Source of the DNA: CAYLHX01 sp964383675
GTDB lineage: Bacteria; Patescibacteriota; Gracilibacteria; UBA1369; LOWO2-01-FULL-3
Direction of reading: 5' to 3'
Length of the DNA: 64,000 bases
Assembly: GCA_964383675.1 (NCBI GenBank)
Contig: CAYLHX010000003.1
Span: 1 to 64,000 of the forward strand
Part shown: one piece after another, positions 45,384 through 55,666 of the stretch
Position numbering within the stretch: the stretch's first letter is position 1
Layout: each line of letters opens with the position of its first letter
Notes under the pieces: model-generated
The model's database searches: none
Seen by the model: the letters and a program-made list of their open reading frames with translations, nothing else
What the model was told of the DNA's origin: nothing
Program-made: the position numbers and the translations under genes

Positions 45384-47435
45384 ATGACTATTCACACTAA
45401 ATGTGATGTGGGCGGACTGGAGTCACAGGATATTAATATTATCCCTATTCCCGAATTTTTGATACCCGACAAAGCTGCCGATGATATTCGTAGAAGAGTT
45501 GCAGATAAAGCCGAAGGCACGATGGTGCGGGACGAGCCTTATCCAGAACCCCAAACTGGAGAATTCTCCTTCCATCCGGAATTCCTCGATGTCGCCAAGA
45601 CCAGAGAGGCTTTGAAGTATTTATGGAAATTGGCTCAACGTAAGCCCTATGTGTCATTTTCTCGTGGACATTACAAATTGGCTTTTTGTTATGATGATGA
45701 AAGTGAAGACTTAATCTTCTCTATGGAAATTGATGGTGAATTTGATGCTTTTTGTGTAATCACCGGAAGTTCCATAGATGACGAGGATTCACCTCTCCCC
45801 TTAAATACGTTTAGCTTAACAGTTAATGACGCTTACACAAATAACAAAGAAGCTTTGGATGCTTGGCCGGATCAAGTAAAACGTCAGTTGACCGATCCGC
45901 AAATTTTATGTGGAAATTTACGTGACATACTTTTGACAGGATTACTGGCGCGTGTGCGGAAGATTATGGAAGATGACAAGATTTTTGATAAAAAGCAGAA
46001 AATCCTTGATGAGTGGAGAGCGGTATTTGGAGAAAAAATGCATGTTAGTTTTGCGGAAATGCTCGATAAGGACCCAATGTCCAAGGAACATGATCCCAAG
46101 TATTATAGGTTTATGGATGTGGGGAATCTTGATATTGATTCTGTCGCCGATCCGGAGCACTTTCCAAAGGATTCCGGTTGGGCGGTTGCCGTGACCATCG
46201 AAGGGGCCGGTCTTTGCATCAATTTAAATAATGGTTCGCAGCTTTCACTTGTTGAAATTGATGATTTGGGTCTGCGGAGCCTTAATAAAGGATCGCAAGC
46301 GGCTCGATCTCAAGGTGAATTGCAAAAACGAATACACGATAGGTTGCATGAGTTTGGTTTTCGCGATCGCACAGCAATTGATCATGTTGATAAGGCTTTG
46401 GAAGCCGTCAGTAAGAAAGTTATGCCCATATTGAGTTATCTGCAGAACGATGGTGGATGTGTTGAAATAGTTGGCGATAATATTTTTATCTTTGGTTGCC
46501 CTTTCAGGACGGGGGGCGCCAGAACTTATGTGCCTGCAATCTGCATTCCAGTGAATGCAACAACAATGCAGCGCCCTATGGCTGCACCGAGATATTTTTA
46601 TAAGTCGGTCTCACAAGGAGCCTGGCGTAGTTGTCCCAGCATTACAAAGCGAGGAGAGGAGGATTATCATTTCTCCAAAGGTAATAATATTTCATATACT
46701 TTGGAAACCAGAGTGGTGCCGGAGCTTGAATCTGTTTTGGATGATCTTAGTTTGAATAATGAAGTGAGAACTTTGAAAACCGCCGATGCCAGACCGATTC
46801 AAGAGGCGATGTTGTTAGAGGGATCCGTTTGGGGAGAGTATGGCAAAGACCGGAAAAATGGTTATACCTATCCCGAAGAAGTTTCGGAGCATCCATTGAG
46901 TTTGGCGGGTGCTTTTAAACCTTTCAGTACAGCTTTTGATGATTGGGTAAGTAATAATATTCCGCCCTCATTTGCGGAGCTTGATTTTCCTGAGGGGTTT
47001 ACTGAGTTAGAGCCGGATTTTCAAAACCCAATAGCCGTCAGGAAGGGAAGCCATGAAAAAGCCGGCGATTACACTGCGGAGATTTTTAAGTCCACATTCA
47101 ACTATGAGGGACATACATATGAACTGTTATGGGAATTTTCTTATGATAAAGATGGTAAAGTCTGGATATCAAATATCTATGATCCCAATGCTTCCGTCAC
47201 AACCTATGGGACAAGGGGATTGGTTCTGAGGGCGGGGGTTTTGACATCAAAACTGTATGAATACAAAAAGATGCTGAAGCCCAGAGAAATCTTGCATGAC
47301 GAGGACCCCCACTATAGAGAGATTGGGTATGACTTGATAGACAAGCTGCCATTAGTTCAAAGATTTAGAGCTGCAAGGGGTGTATTTTTGAATGGTATTG
47401 ATTTTTTGAAGGACACCGCAAAATACGGTGAGTAG
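45384..47435 (+). CDS. Large unrecognised protein
   Basis: A 683-aa, mostly acidic protein without signal peptide or membrane segments. The first Cys residues (C7) and a central GGC-containing stretch are not a known motif. Secondary structure looks mixed alpha/beta. It lies between two other unknown genes in a region of hypothetical proteins downstream of tRNA-Gly. I cannot assign a function. Confidence 0.7.
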   Translation: MTIHTKCDVGGLESQDINIIPIPEFLIPDKAADDIRRRVADKAEGTMVRDEPYPEPQTGEFSFHPEFLDVAKTREALKYLWKLAQRKPYVSFSRGHYKLAFCYDDESEDLIFSMEIDGEFDAFCVITGSSIDDEDSPLPLNTFSLTVNDAYTNNKEALDAWPDQVKRQLTDPQILCGNLRDILLTGLLARVRKIMEDDKIFDKKQKILDEWRAVFGEKMHVSFAEMLDKDPMSKEHDPKYYRFMDVGNLDIDSVADPEHFPKDSGWAVAVTIEGAGLCINLNNGSQLSLVEIDDLGLRSLNKGSQAARSQGELQKRIHDRLHEFGFRDRTAIDHVDKALEAVSKKVMPILSYLQNDGGCVEIVGDNIFIFGCPFRTGGARTYVPAICIPVNATTMQRPMAAPRYFYKSVSQGAWRSCPSITKRGEEDYHFSKGNNISYTLETRVVPELESVLDDLSLNNEVRTLKTADARPIQEAMLLEGSVWGEYGKDRKNGYTYPEEVSEHPLSLAGAFKPFSTAFDDWVSNNIPPSFAELDFPEGFTELEPDFQNPIAVRKGSHEKAGDYTAEIFKSTFNYEGHTYELLWEFSYDKDGKVWISNIYDPNASVTTYGTRGLVLRAGVLTSKLYEYKKMLKPREILHDEDPHYREIGYDLIDKLPLVQRFRAARGVFLNGIDFLKDTAKYGE

Positions 47436-47456
47436 GTTTTAATGAATCAAAAGCAT

Positions 47457-47963
47457 TTATAATTTACGACTATCGTACGCCCAGTGTAACAGAGCTTGGC
47501 GTTGTTTGGGACGGCAATCCCAATTTCCTTTTTCACAATTTTTCGTTAACTGCGAAATATGACGTTTCATGGCCTTCCATCTTTTAATTTGTCGTTTGTC
47601 TTCGTCGGGTGTTCGACGGCCCATATAGTAGCGGCAATACCACTGAAACCAGCCGCGAGGATCTTGCGGATGTATCCACCCTTTTTTCTTCCAATAGGAG
47701 AGTGGTTTGCTGGCATTGATTTGGAAAAAATTTAAACTTCGATCATGAAACTTTGGCGAAAGCTTTGCATTTTTAAAACAACTATCAGGGAATTCTTGCT
47801 TGCAGTCTGTCATATATTTTCCACCAAAAACTCCTATTTCCAGCATCTGCTTCGGAGTAAGTTCCGGCTTAAATTCCAAATCAAAGTCTTTTCCCGCCTC
47901 TTTGACAAGTTCATAACTGTATCCTTTTTGCATTTTGTCGTTCACCAGAATTATTTTGCCCAT
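47457..47963 (-). CDS. Conserved hypothetical protein rich in Trp/Lys
   Basis: A 168-aa basic protein with several Trp, Tyr and Cys residues (NASKPLSYWKKKGWIHPQD, WFQWYCRYYMGRRTPDED, NWDCRPKQRQALLHWAYD). I have the impression of small conserved proteins of this kind across diverse genomes, but no function is known to me. It lies 21 nt downstream of the SGNH gene on the same strand and so may be in one transcript. Confidence 0.65.
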   Translation of the reverse strand: MGKIILVNDKMQKGYSYELVKEAGKDFDLEFKPELTPKQMLEIGVFGGKYMTDCKQEFPDSCFKNAKLSPKFHDRSLNFFQINASKPLSYWKKKGWIHPQDPRGWFQWYCRYYMGRRTPDEDKRQIKRWKAMKRHISQLTKNCEKGNWDCRPKQRQALLHWAYDSRKL

Positions 47964-47984
47964 TTTGAACTTAATAATGAATTA

Positions 47985-48995
47985 CTATGCAATATTTGCT
48001 TTTTCCTTTAAAAAATTGGCCATGTCTCGATAGCCCTTCCTTGTTCTATGTACGCCATCACCACTCATCTCAAAACGTTGGCCGTGAACATCTACTACCA
48101 TATCAACCAACCCTCCCTGCTGCTTAATAATCCAATTATTTATCTCAACAGTTTGTGCTGCCAACTCTTCCGGCGAGTATGGATAGACACCTTTAACCTT
48201 TCCCCAACCCCTATTTTTCCATCTTTCCACCCAGATTGCGTGGAGCTTTTTCTCATGCCAATTAGGAATAGTACAGGCCACAACTTCCAGACCCGCCTGC
48301 TTGGCTGCGGCGAACATCGCCTGCAAATTTTTAATCACGTGCGCCGCCCCCTTCGTACTACTAATATCATTGAATCCCCCCATAACAACAATTCTCTTTG
48401 CGTTTGGATGAAGCCCCTCCCTCTTTTCCTTCAAAAAATTTAAGAACTGAGCAAGCATCCATCCTGTTTGTTTTGCACCTTTGTAAAGACTGTAAGCCCC
48501 CTCAATAAAGGGTTTCATGCCAACGGTAAGAGAATCTCCAATAAAAACGCTTTCGGATAGTGACACAGGCTCAAGCTCCCGCCCCTCTGAAACGGCTGCT
48601 TTAACATCTGCTGGCTCGATCTTTGTAAGCTCTTTTAACGATTCATCACCAACTTCACGCGTTAAATTGCGCTGGCCGCTTCTTAAAAGTCGCTCCTTCA
48701 GTTTTCGATTTGTATACGGTCCGAACATGGCATCACAGCCAAGACCGCTTTGGTTCATAGGGAACCCCAGTGCTTTTTGCAATTCAAAAACAGCTAGAGA
48801 CAAAGATCTGTCATCATCAAATTCTATGGAAACTTCGGGAATTACCAGGGCGACTTCATTTTGGAACTGCTCAGTGGATTTACCTATCTTATTCAAAAAC
48901 GCACGCGTGTAGCTTGCCCTGCCGCCGGCAGTTCTTTCAATTGCCTCTTGAAGATTAAGGGGCCGGTCTGAATTTCCTTCTGGTGATGGTCTCAA
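47985..48995 (-). CDS. SGNH/GDSL hydrolase with a peptidoglycan-binding-like N-terminus
   Basis: A 336-aa protein from a TTG start at 48995 (no in-frame ATG before residue 80). Residues 60-110 (AVFELQKALGF ... FGPYTNRKLKERL) resemble a peptidoglycan-binding repeat. The catalytic part shows block I VFIGDSLTVG (Ser), block III VVMGGFNDIS (Asn) and block V GDGVHRT (Asp/His), so an esterase or deacetylase on cell-wall or glycan substrates is plausible. A TG-extended TATAAT box at 49018-49023 lies just upstream. Confidence 0.78.
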   Translation of the reverse strand: MRPSPEGNSDRPLNLQEAIERTAGGRASYTRAFLNKIGKSTEQFQNEVALVIPEVSIEFDDDRSLSLAVFELQKALGFPMNQSGLGCDAMFGPYTNRKLKERLLRSGQRNLTREVGDESLKELTKIEPADVKAAVSEGRELEPVSLSESVFIGDSLTVGMKPFIEGAYSLYKGAKQTGWMLAQFLNFLKEKREGLHPNAKRIVVMGGFNDISSTKGAAHVIKNLQAMFAAAKQAGLEVVACTIPNWHEKKLHAIWVERWKNRGWGKVKGVYPYSPEELAAQTVEINNWIIKQQGGLVDMVVDVHGQRFEMSGDGVHRTRKGYRDMANFLKEKANIA

Positions 48996-49052
48996 TTTTT
49001 GGGCTTATAATCATCCCATTATATCAAAAAAAGCCCATTTTGGACAGCCAAG

Positions 49053-50159
49053 CTATACCTCCTCAACCTCAAACTTCCCTTTTTTCCAATGCAATTTGTA
49101 TAATATCTCATCACTGAATTGCTCTGTCACCTCAATGGTTGTTCCGTAGCGCGGCAAAACAAAGAGCGGAACAAACGGAGCATTTGGATCCTCTGCAAAA
49201 GTTTCGGCCTTTTCCTTACTGAAGTCTAAGTCAGGAAGATATTGGGCGGTCACATCAATGAACTGGCCGTTATCATATCTGAGAAAATAAATCTCCTGCT
49301 CACAAGCCGGACCGCATCCCTTCATTTCGGTAACAATTAAATGTTCACCATTGTGAAGGAAAACGGTCATGCTGCCGGAACCTTCAATCTCCATAGGTGA
49401 AAAACTTATGTAATAATTCTCCAGGTCCAGAACATCTATCGCACCGGTACGGACTGCTTTGCTCACATCCCTAAAATATTGATCCGGAATTTCATTAAAG
49501 TAATCTTCAACGGTTTTTGTCTCCGGCATGGCAAATTCCACCGTCTCCAGAATCTTGTCCAATAAACTCACCTCGCCCGGATTTGTATTAAAAACATAAA
49601 ACCTGTCACCGACTTTAACAAAAACCAAAGTTAACTTAGTGCTACCAAAACTCTCATAGACCAATTTTACCGCCGGTTGACCGCCAACGGTAAGTTCGGA
49701 TTCCTCAACAACACTTTCCCATTCTCGAATTTGTTCCACTCGTTCCTCAAGACTCTGTTCACTATTTTCCGTGTCTACCCAAAGTGACGTTACAAAAGCC
49801 CCTCCATCTCCCACCGCTCTTTCCGAGGCTTCCTTTACGTCATATGTATCTATAATGGGGAAATAATCGCCGTCCCATTTGTCCTGAAAAACATTATGGG
49901 CCGGGTACCCAGCGGGTAAACGGAAACTAACACCTAACTCCGGAAAATCATATTGCAGACCGGCAGTTCCCAATTTTGCAATCGGCTCAACCAAAACATA
50001 ATAAATATCCTCTTCCTCATTTTCTTGTTCCTCAACAGGGGGCTTCACTGAAAAGTCTCTATAGCCATTAACAGAATTATTTGCTTCATCAAGAGGAACA
50101 GCGGGCTCGCATCCCACCAAAATAAAAATCGACATTAAGACAATTGAAAACTTTAACAT
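49053..50159 (-). CDS. Putative lipoprotein of unknown function
   Basis: A 368-aa protein with a lipobox at residues 12-17 (FILVGC) after a short signal, then a Glu-rich linker (EENEEEDIYYV). The body resembles the lipoprotein/PsbP-like domains in the SLH proteins of this window (a strand followed by SFGSTKLTLVFV and a helical end), but the similarity is weak. It is next to yajQ on the same strand, 21 nt apart. Confidence 0.65.
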   Translation of the reverse strand: MLKFSIVLMSIFILVGCEPAVPLDEANNSVNGYRDFSVKPPVEEQENEEEDIYYVLVEPIAKLGTAGLQYDFPELGVSFRLPAGYPAHNVFQDKWDGDYFPIIDTYDVKEASERAVGDGGAFVTSLWVDTENSEQSLEERVEQIREWESVVEESELTVGGQPAVKLVYESFGSTKLTLVFVKVGDRFYVFNTNPGEVSLLDKILETVEFAMPETKTVEDYFNEIPDQYFRDVSKAVRTGAIDVLDLENYYISFSPMEIEGSGSMTVFLHNGEHLIVTEMKGCGPACEQEIYFLRYDNGQFIDVTAQYLPDLDFSKEKAETFAEDPNAPFVPLFVLPRYGTTIEVTEQFSDEILYKLHWKKGKFEVEEV

Positions 50160-50180
50160 AGCAAGAAGGTTAGGTATAAA

Positions 50181-50675
50181 CTAGCGGTAATTCGAAAAAT
50201 TAAGGGGCAGATCCAAACTCTCATCTGCCTGCAGCTTGGCAATAATTTGTTGCAGCTCATCGATAGATTTTGAAAAAACCCTTACCGTATCGCCTTGAAT
50301 AACCGGCTTGGATTTTGGGAAAAGCTCTCGCACCAACTTGGAAATCTTTTTTGCCCCTTCCGAATCAAGTGCCTTAATAAGTTTAATCTCCAGTCTAACT
50401 CTCATTCCGCCAATCTCTTTAATTTCTTGTCTGTTCAAAATCTTTGGGGAAAGTTTTCTACTAATCATCTTTTTGGTCAAAATATCGTAGACCGATTCAA
50501 TCTGTATATTACTTGGCGCGGTAATTTTTATATCATCCTGATTGAGTTCAAGTTCGATATTGGCATCTTTCAAGTCGAAGCGAGTAGTTGCCTCACGCTT
50601 AGACTGGTCTACGGCATTTACCAGTTCCTGATAATCGAACTGCACCATAATATCCATTGAATGTTCGCTGGCCAT
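50181..50675 (-). CDS. yajQ: YajQ-family nucleotide-binding protein
   Basis: A 164-aa protein with two RNP-like folds typical of YajQ: DIMVQFDYQELVNAVDQSKR, RFDLKD, GDTVRVFSKSIDELQQ. In some bacteria YajQ binds cyclic di-GMP or nucleic acid; the activity here is unknown. Downstream on the same strand is the lipoprotein gene. Confidence 0.93.
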   Translation of the reverse strand: MASEHSMDIMVQFDYQELVNAVDQSKREATTRFDLKDANIELELNQDDIKITAPSNIQIESVYDILTKKMISRKLSPKILNRQEIKEIGGMRVRLEIKLIKALDSEGAKKISKLVRELFPKSKPVIQGDTVRVFSKSIDELQQIIAKLQADESLDLPLNFSNYR

Positions 50676-50725
50676 AAAATTTTAGGTTAGAAAATATTCA
50701 TGCGGAGAAAACTTTTTTCTTGAGT

Positions 50726-50845
50726 TCAACCTGGTGTTTGTACAAAATAGCATTGTGAATGGCCGATGCCACCACTCATCCCTTCATTAAACGGAGTAAG
50801 TTTTTCACCGGTTGCATTTTTAAGTTTTGAGAAATATTCTTGCAT
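50726..50845 (-). CDS. Possible 39-aa open reading frame
   Basis: Between an SLH gene and yajQ the minus strand opens a short frame, ATG at 50845 to TGA at 50726, 8 nt after the SLH stop. The peptide begins MQEYFSKLKNATGEKLTPF. It has reasonable codon choices but no match I know, so it may be a small gene or a leftover fragment. Confidence 0.25.
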   Translation of the reverse strand: MQEYFSKLKNATGEKLTPFNEGMSGGIGHSQCYFVQTPG

Positions 50846-50853
50846 CTACCAGT

Positions 50854-52287
50854 TTATTCAACCAAATCTAAAAATTGATCAAGTTTGCTTTGAACACTTG
50901 CCAAATCCGCCTCGTTAACAGTTCTCTCTTCTGTTACCGAATCCAAAGTACGATCCAGCCAATCCAGATAATATTCATAATTTTCCATAGTCGGATTACC
51001 GAAAATCATATCGTCTTCCGGCGCATTCAGCCATAAATCCAAAGCGTACTCCAGATCTTCCAGCTCCTCTTGAGGAGTACCGGCTTCCTTAGCCTCCAGA
51101 ATTATTTTTTTATCACCATTTGGATTCTCCAAGTTATCCTGGTCCAGTGGTGCACCATTATCACATATTACCCCCTGCCCCTGATAAGATCCTAAAAAGC
51201 CCCAATATTCCTGATCCATCAAAACAAATTCCCAGATCGGCGCCCAGTTATTGTCTAATTCTGGATTTGCGGGAAAGTCTAAGGAGAAATCAAGTTCACT
51301 GATATAATAACACATTTCCTCATCCATCTCTCCCTCTCCTTCAAAGTCAAAAGTGGCAGTAATTTGTTCCACCTCAAACAAGATATAGTCAAGTTTACTG
51401 AGCAACTCTTCACTACAGTCTCCGCTCAAAATGCAAGTAATGCTGGAAGTGTAATAATAGGTGAAAGTATCACCAGAATACAAGAAAGTAAGGGGCATTC
51501 CTTGCAGTGACGGGTCACCGATGTCTTCGGTCAAGATCTGTAGAATTGTAAGAACTCGATCATGATCAAAATTAGACGATAATATGGTTGTTGCCACTAG
51601 GGCATTATTATTTGGGTCAAAATCCCAATTGATATCGTTCATAGCGGCATCAATTGTATCAAAGGTGACGGTCAAGCTTGAGCGTGGGCCAAGATAATCG
51701 GCAAGCTCACCTTGCTGATCCTTTAGAACGCGGGTTATAAGATCGGCCATTTGATTTCTCCTCAAATTACCATCGAAGCTCGTCACATCCATGGGAATGT
51801 AATTTTCCGCGGATGCCGCATTTATAATACCGCGATACCAAATCTCTTCATCTTCCTCATACTCTATGCCAAAAACCTCTAAAACTATTTTCACAGCTTC
51901 AACAATATTAACCGGATTGGCCGGTCTGAAAGAACCATCGGCGTAACCATCCACATAGCCCTCAGACTTAGCATAACAAACATATTTGGTAAACCAAGCT
52001 CCGGCAGGGACATCACTGAAACAGCTCTGGTTTTGGAAAGGTTCCAAAACCTCTTCTTCAATTCCAACCGCCTCAAAAACAATCTTTAGCATCTCTGCGC
52101 GGTTTACTTCATTATCAGGGCGGTAAGTTCCATCTGCGTAACCGTTTACTATGCCCGTCTCTTGAAGAAATTCGATTGCCTTTCTGTAAAGTTCGGAATC
52201 GTCAACATCGTTAAAGTCGGCAAAGGCCGTGGCATTAAGAGCTAAAATGAGGCCTAAGAAAATTATTAATGACTTCAAGATTTTCAT
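50854..52287 (-). CDS. SLH-domain surface protein
   Basis: A 477-aa secreted protein: signal peptide (residues 1-23, ending AFA), then three SLH repeats (about 25-195; IVNGYADGTYRPDNEVNRAE, YVDGYADGSFRPANPVNIVE). Residues 195-477 are an acidic domain of unknown family with Cys near residues 280-290, 325 and 375. It is wall-anchored by the SLH repeats. Confidence 0.88.
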   Translation of the reverse strand: MKILKSLIIFLGLILALNATAFADFNDVDDSELYRKAIEFLQETGIVNGYADGTYRPDNEVNRAEMLKIVFEAVGIEEEVLEPFQNQSCFSDVPAGAWFTKYVCYAKSEGYVDGYADGSFRPANPVNIVEAVKIVLEVFGIEYEEDEEIWYRGIINAASAENYIPMDVTSFDGNLRRNQMADLITRVLKDQQGELADYLGPRSSLTVTFDTIDAAMNDINWDFDPNNNALVATTILSSNFDHDRVLTILQILTEDIGDPSLQGMPLTFLYSGDTFTYYYTSSITCILSGDCSEELLSKLDYILFEVEQITATFDFEGEGEMDEEMCYYISELDFSLDFPANPELDNNWAPIWEFVLMDQEYWGFLGSYQGQGVICDNGAPLDQDNLENPNGDKKIILEAKEAGTPQEELEDLEYALDLWLNAPEDDMIFGNPTMENYEYYLDWLDRTLDSVTEERTVNEADLASVQSKLDQFLDLVE

Positions 52288-52498
52288 AAATGTTGATGGT
52301 TAAATTAGTGAAAACTACACAACTTTAGCATACTGTTTAAGATTTTAGAAATATGGCTTGCATAAGGTGTAAAATGCCGCTCACATTAGCAATGCATCAC
52401 AGTTCGAAATAAAAGCAACGAAATATATCAATTAATCTATTGGATTTATGCCATAAATGTCTTAAATGATAATTGCTTTTATTCTTTAAATTTTCGCA

Positions 52499-53287
52499 AT
52501 GAAAGTACTGATGTGCAACCCTCAACATTTCGACGTAAATTATGAAATCAACGTCTGGATGGACAAACAAAAAACCGTAGATAGGGAGAAGACCATAAAT
52601 CAGTATCAAAATCTCAAAGACACTTATAAAAAACTTGGAGTTGAGGTAAAAGAAATAGAACAGGCCGAGGGCTTACCGGACATGGTATACGCCGCCAATT
52701 ACGGATTTTTGCACAACAATATTTTTGTCCGCTCCAACTTTTTCCACCAAGAGCGCAGAAAGGAGGCTGAGCTTGCCGCCGAGTTTATGGCAAAATTAGG
52801 TTACGAAGTTGTTCCTCTGGCTGAAGAGCTTTACTTTGAAGGCCAGGGAGATCTCTTCCGCTGTAACGATCAATTTTTCTGCGGCTATGGTTTTCGCACC
52901 AAACTGGAAACCATCAAGGAGCTGGAAAAAATCTTCAGTGAACCGGTACACGCTTTAAAACTTGTAGACCCTCGCTGGTATCACCTGGATACCTGCTTTT
53001 TGCCGCTCGGTAATAAAAGGGTTATGATTGCCCCCGAGGCCTTTGATCAGGAGTCTCTTCAAATAATCAAAAACAATTTTGATCTCGTGATAGAAACAAA
53101 CGATCCAACCGATATTGCCGGCTTTGCCTGTAACTCCATGGTTATTGGCGACAAAGTCATCACTTACCGTATGTCGGAAAACACCAAGAAAACACTTTCT
53201 GAACTCGGCTTTGAAGTGATTGAGGTTGATATGTCCGAATTCATGAAAGGCGGAGGCAGCGTTAGATGCTTAACCATGGACTTGTGA
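52499..53287 (+). CDS. Arginine deiminase/amidinotransferase-superfamily enzyme
   Basis: A 262-aa guanidino-modifying enzyme. The catalytic residues are visible: FEGQGDLF (Glu/Asp), YHLDTCFLPL (His), and GGGSVRCLT (nucleophilic Cys near the C-terminus). The size matches dimethylarginine/ornithine-type hydrolases rather than arginine deiminase (about 410 aa). The substrate is unknown. It is the first gene of a five-gene operon with ATP-grasp ligases, so it probably supplies or alters a guanidino or amino-acid building block. Confidence 0.85.
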   Translation: MKVLMCNPQHFDVNYEINVWMDKQKTVDREKTINQYQNLKDTYKKLGVEVKEIEQAEGLPDMVYAANYGFLHNNIFVRSNFFHQERRKEAELAAEFMAKLGYEVVPLAEELYFEGQGDLFRCNDQFFCGYGFRTKLETIKELEKIFSEPVHALKLVDPRWYHLDTCFLPLGNKRVMIAPEAFDQESLQIIKNNFDLVIETNDPTDIAGFACNSMVIGDKVITYRMSENTKKTLSELGFEVIEVDMSEFMKGGGSVRCLTMDL

Positions 53288-53290
53288 TAA

Positions 53291-55666
53291 ATGAAAAAAG
53301 ACCTAAATCTTACAGGTAAAACACTCCTGTTTGTAAACTCCGGCGGTAAAAAGAAGAAGTTTACACTCGAAAAAGCCAAAAAACTTGGTGCCAATATCGT
53401 TCTACTCAATAAAACGCTCGATGTCTCCAAAAATTTGGTGAATCATTTCATTGAGGCGGACAATTACAATCATGGAGAGGTAATCGAAAAGCTGCACTTC
53501 TTTCTTAAACAACATCCGGAACTGCAATTTGATGGCGCCATTACCTTCTGGGAAGATGACGTGCCACTTTTGGCGCGAATTTGCGATGAGTTTAATCTTC
53601 CCGGCAATAATTACGATACAGCGATAAAAACCAGAAATAAGTATGAGATGCGCAAGCGTCTTAAAGAAACCGGCTTGGGCAATCCCAAGTTCGCCCTGGT
53701 TAAAACCCCCAAAGATCTTCAAGTGGCAGTTAACGAAGTGGGCTTTCCTGCTGTAATGAAGCCCGTTTGGGGGTCAGACAGTGAGTTTGTGGTACTGGTA
53801 AAGAATGAAGAAGAGGCCGCCAATACGCTTAACTATCTGCTCAAAAACTGTACCGAACAATTTAATGCAATTTTCAAGTATAACGACGGAGCTTTTTTGT
53901 TTGAAGAATATATGGATGGCATGGAGGTTAGCGTGGAGGGATTTTCTCAGTTTGGTATCCCCAATGTTATTGGTATTCACGAGAAGCAACCCATCAAACC
54001 ACCATACTTTATCGAATATGGTGATATCGCCCCCGCTCGTATCGAGTCCAAGATGGAACAGGAGGTAATTAAGTTGGCGGAGTCGGCCCTGATTGCACTG
54101 GGAGTGCAAAACAGCCTTTCCCATATTGAGATTAAAATCACCTCCGAGGGGCCCAAAATCGTGGAAGTGGCCTCACGCATGGGCGGTGACGACATCTACT
54201 TCAATGTGAAGCATGTCTGGGGCGTGGACATGGTCGAGGCTGGCGTGCAGGTTGCCACCAATATGCCGGTTAACTTTAAGCGCAAAGAACCCAAGGACAA
54301 AGTTATCTGCCGCTATTTCATTCCCGAGTTTTCCGGAATTGTTACCAAGATTCAAAATCTGAAAGAGGTGCAGAAAATGAAGAATGTTTTGCAGGTGACA
54401 GTAAACAAGAGCATCGGCGATCCGGTTTTAGTACCGCCGGCCGGTTTTGATAATACCGGTTGGGCCATTGTGAAGGGGAAAACTTATCAGGAAGCCGAGA
54501 CATTAATGAACAAGTTGTTGGAAAAAATCACTATTAACATCACCAAGTTTCACAAAGACTCTTCGCTCGGTAAGACCACTCGCAAACCCGATCTTGCCTC
54601 AGCTTCCAGAGTAAGAAGTCAGATCTTGCGCGCCTCAAAAATCGAGAAGATTCGCTCCATTAACCTACAGGCCTTGCAAGAATTTCATATTGGTATCGTA
54701 ACCAATGAACCGTTAAGTGGTGCCGAGTCCGCCGCGATTCTAACGAATCGCGGCTACAAAGTAAGCCTTTTCGACATTAGCCAGTCGCCGCTTCCGATTA
54801 GAAAGATTCAAGAGGCCAACCTGGACTTTGTGCTTAATCTCGCGCAAGCGGTTTACGATTCACCACTGCTTAAACCCTATATCGCCGGTCTCTTCGATAT
54901 CCTTCAGCTGCCTTACACCGGTTCCGGTTCCTCAACCTTGGCCTTGGCCGCCGACAAAATTAAAACCAAAAAACTACTGGATTATCATGGGATTCCCACA
55001 CCCGCTTGGGATTACGTCGAGGAAATGGAGGATGAGATTGATCCAAACCTAAAATTCCCCCTTATTGTAAAACCGGCCAACTCCGATAACGCGTTCGGCA
55101 TCAACAACGAATCGGTTGTCACCAATGAGCGCGACCTAAAAAAGCAACTTGAAATAATCGTTGAAGAACTCAAAAGACCGGCCTTGATTGAAGAGTATAT
55201 CGAGGGAGATGAGTTTGATGTCTGTATTTTGGGTAATGACGAAGATGCCGAAATTCTGCCGCTGATTCGCTCTATTTTTGACCGCATGCCCAAACCTAAT
55301 TGGCATATCTATCATTCCGCATTAAAAAATCAGGAAAACGAGGAGATCCTGAAAAGCATTCGTCTGGAAAAACCCGCCAAAATCCCCAAGAAACTGGATT
55401 CACTGATTAGCGAAATGTCTCTGGATGTCTTCAATATCTTTGATTGTCGCGATTACCTGAAGATGGAGATGCGCGTGGACAAAAACGGTAATCCATTCGT
55501 ATTGGAACTTAACCCCAATCCGCCGATTCACCGGGACGATTTCCTGCCAATGGCGGCAAAGCTGGCCGGTTACAGCTATGAGGATCTTTTGGAAGAGATA
55601 ATTATCCTGGCAATTCAGCGTTACAAAGATCATCCGCCCTTTTATCACTTAAGCTCAATTAAGTAA
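53291..55666 (+). CDS. Fused double ATP-grasp ligase
   Basis: A 791-aa protein with two ATP-grasp modules. Residues 1-420 are a carboxylate-amine ligase-type domain (FPAVMKPVWGSDSEF, LFEEYMDGMEVSVEG, KIVEVASRMGGDD). Residues 470-791 are a D-Ala-D-Ala-ligase-type domain (LLDYHGIPTPAWDYVEE, FPLIVKPANSDNAFGI, VLELNPNPPIHRDDF). Each module should form one amide or peptide bond at the expense of ATP. It starts 3 nt after the previous gene. Fusion of the two classes in one chain is unusual in my experience. Confidence 0.88.
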   Translation: MKKDLNLTGKTLLFVNSGGKKKKFTLEKAKKLGANIVLLNKTLDVSKNLVNHFIEADNYNHGEVIEKLHFFLKQHPELQFDGAITFWEDDVPLLARICDEFNLPGNNYDTAIKTRNKYEMRKRLKETGLGNPKFALVKTPKDLQVAVNEVGFPAVMKPVWGSDSEFVVLVKNEEEAANTLNYLLKNCTEQFNAIFKYNDGAFLFEEYMDGMEVSVEGFSQFGIPNVIGIHEKQPIKPPYFIEYGDIAPARIESKMEQEVIKLAESALIALGVQNSLSHIEIKITSEGPKIVEVASRMGGDDIYFNVKHVWGVDMVEAGVQVATNMPVNFKRKEPKDKVICRYFIPEFSGIVTKIQNLKEVQKMKNVLQVTVNKSIGDPVLVPPAGFDNTGWAIVKGKTYQEAETLMNKLLEKITINITKFHKDSSLGKTTRKPDLASASRVRSQILRASKIEKIRSINLQALQEFHIGIVTNEPLSGAESAAILTNRGYKVSLFDISQSPLPIRKIQEANLDFVLNLAQAVYDSPLLKPYIAGLFDILQLPYTGSGSSTLALAADKIKTKKLLDYHGIPTPAWDYVEEMEDEIDPNLKFPLIVKPANSDNAFGINNESVVTNERDLKKQLEIIVEELKRPALIEEYIEGDEFDVCILGNDEDAEILPLIRSIFDRMPKPNWHIYHSALKNQENEEILKSIRLEKPAKIPKKLDSLISEMSLDVFNIFDCRDYLKMEMRVDKNGNPFVLELNPNPPIHRDDFLPMAAKLAGYSYEDLLEEIIILAIQRYKDHPPFYHLSSIK

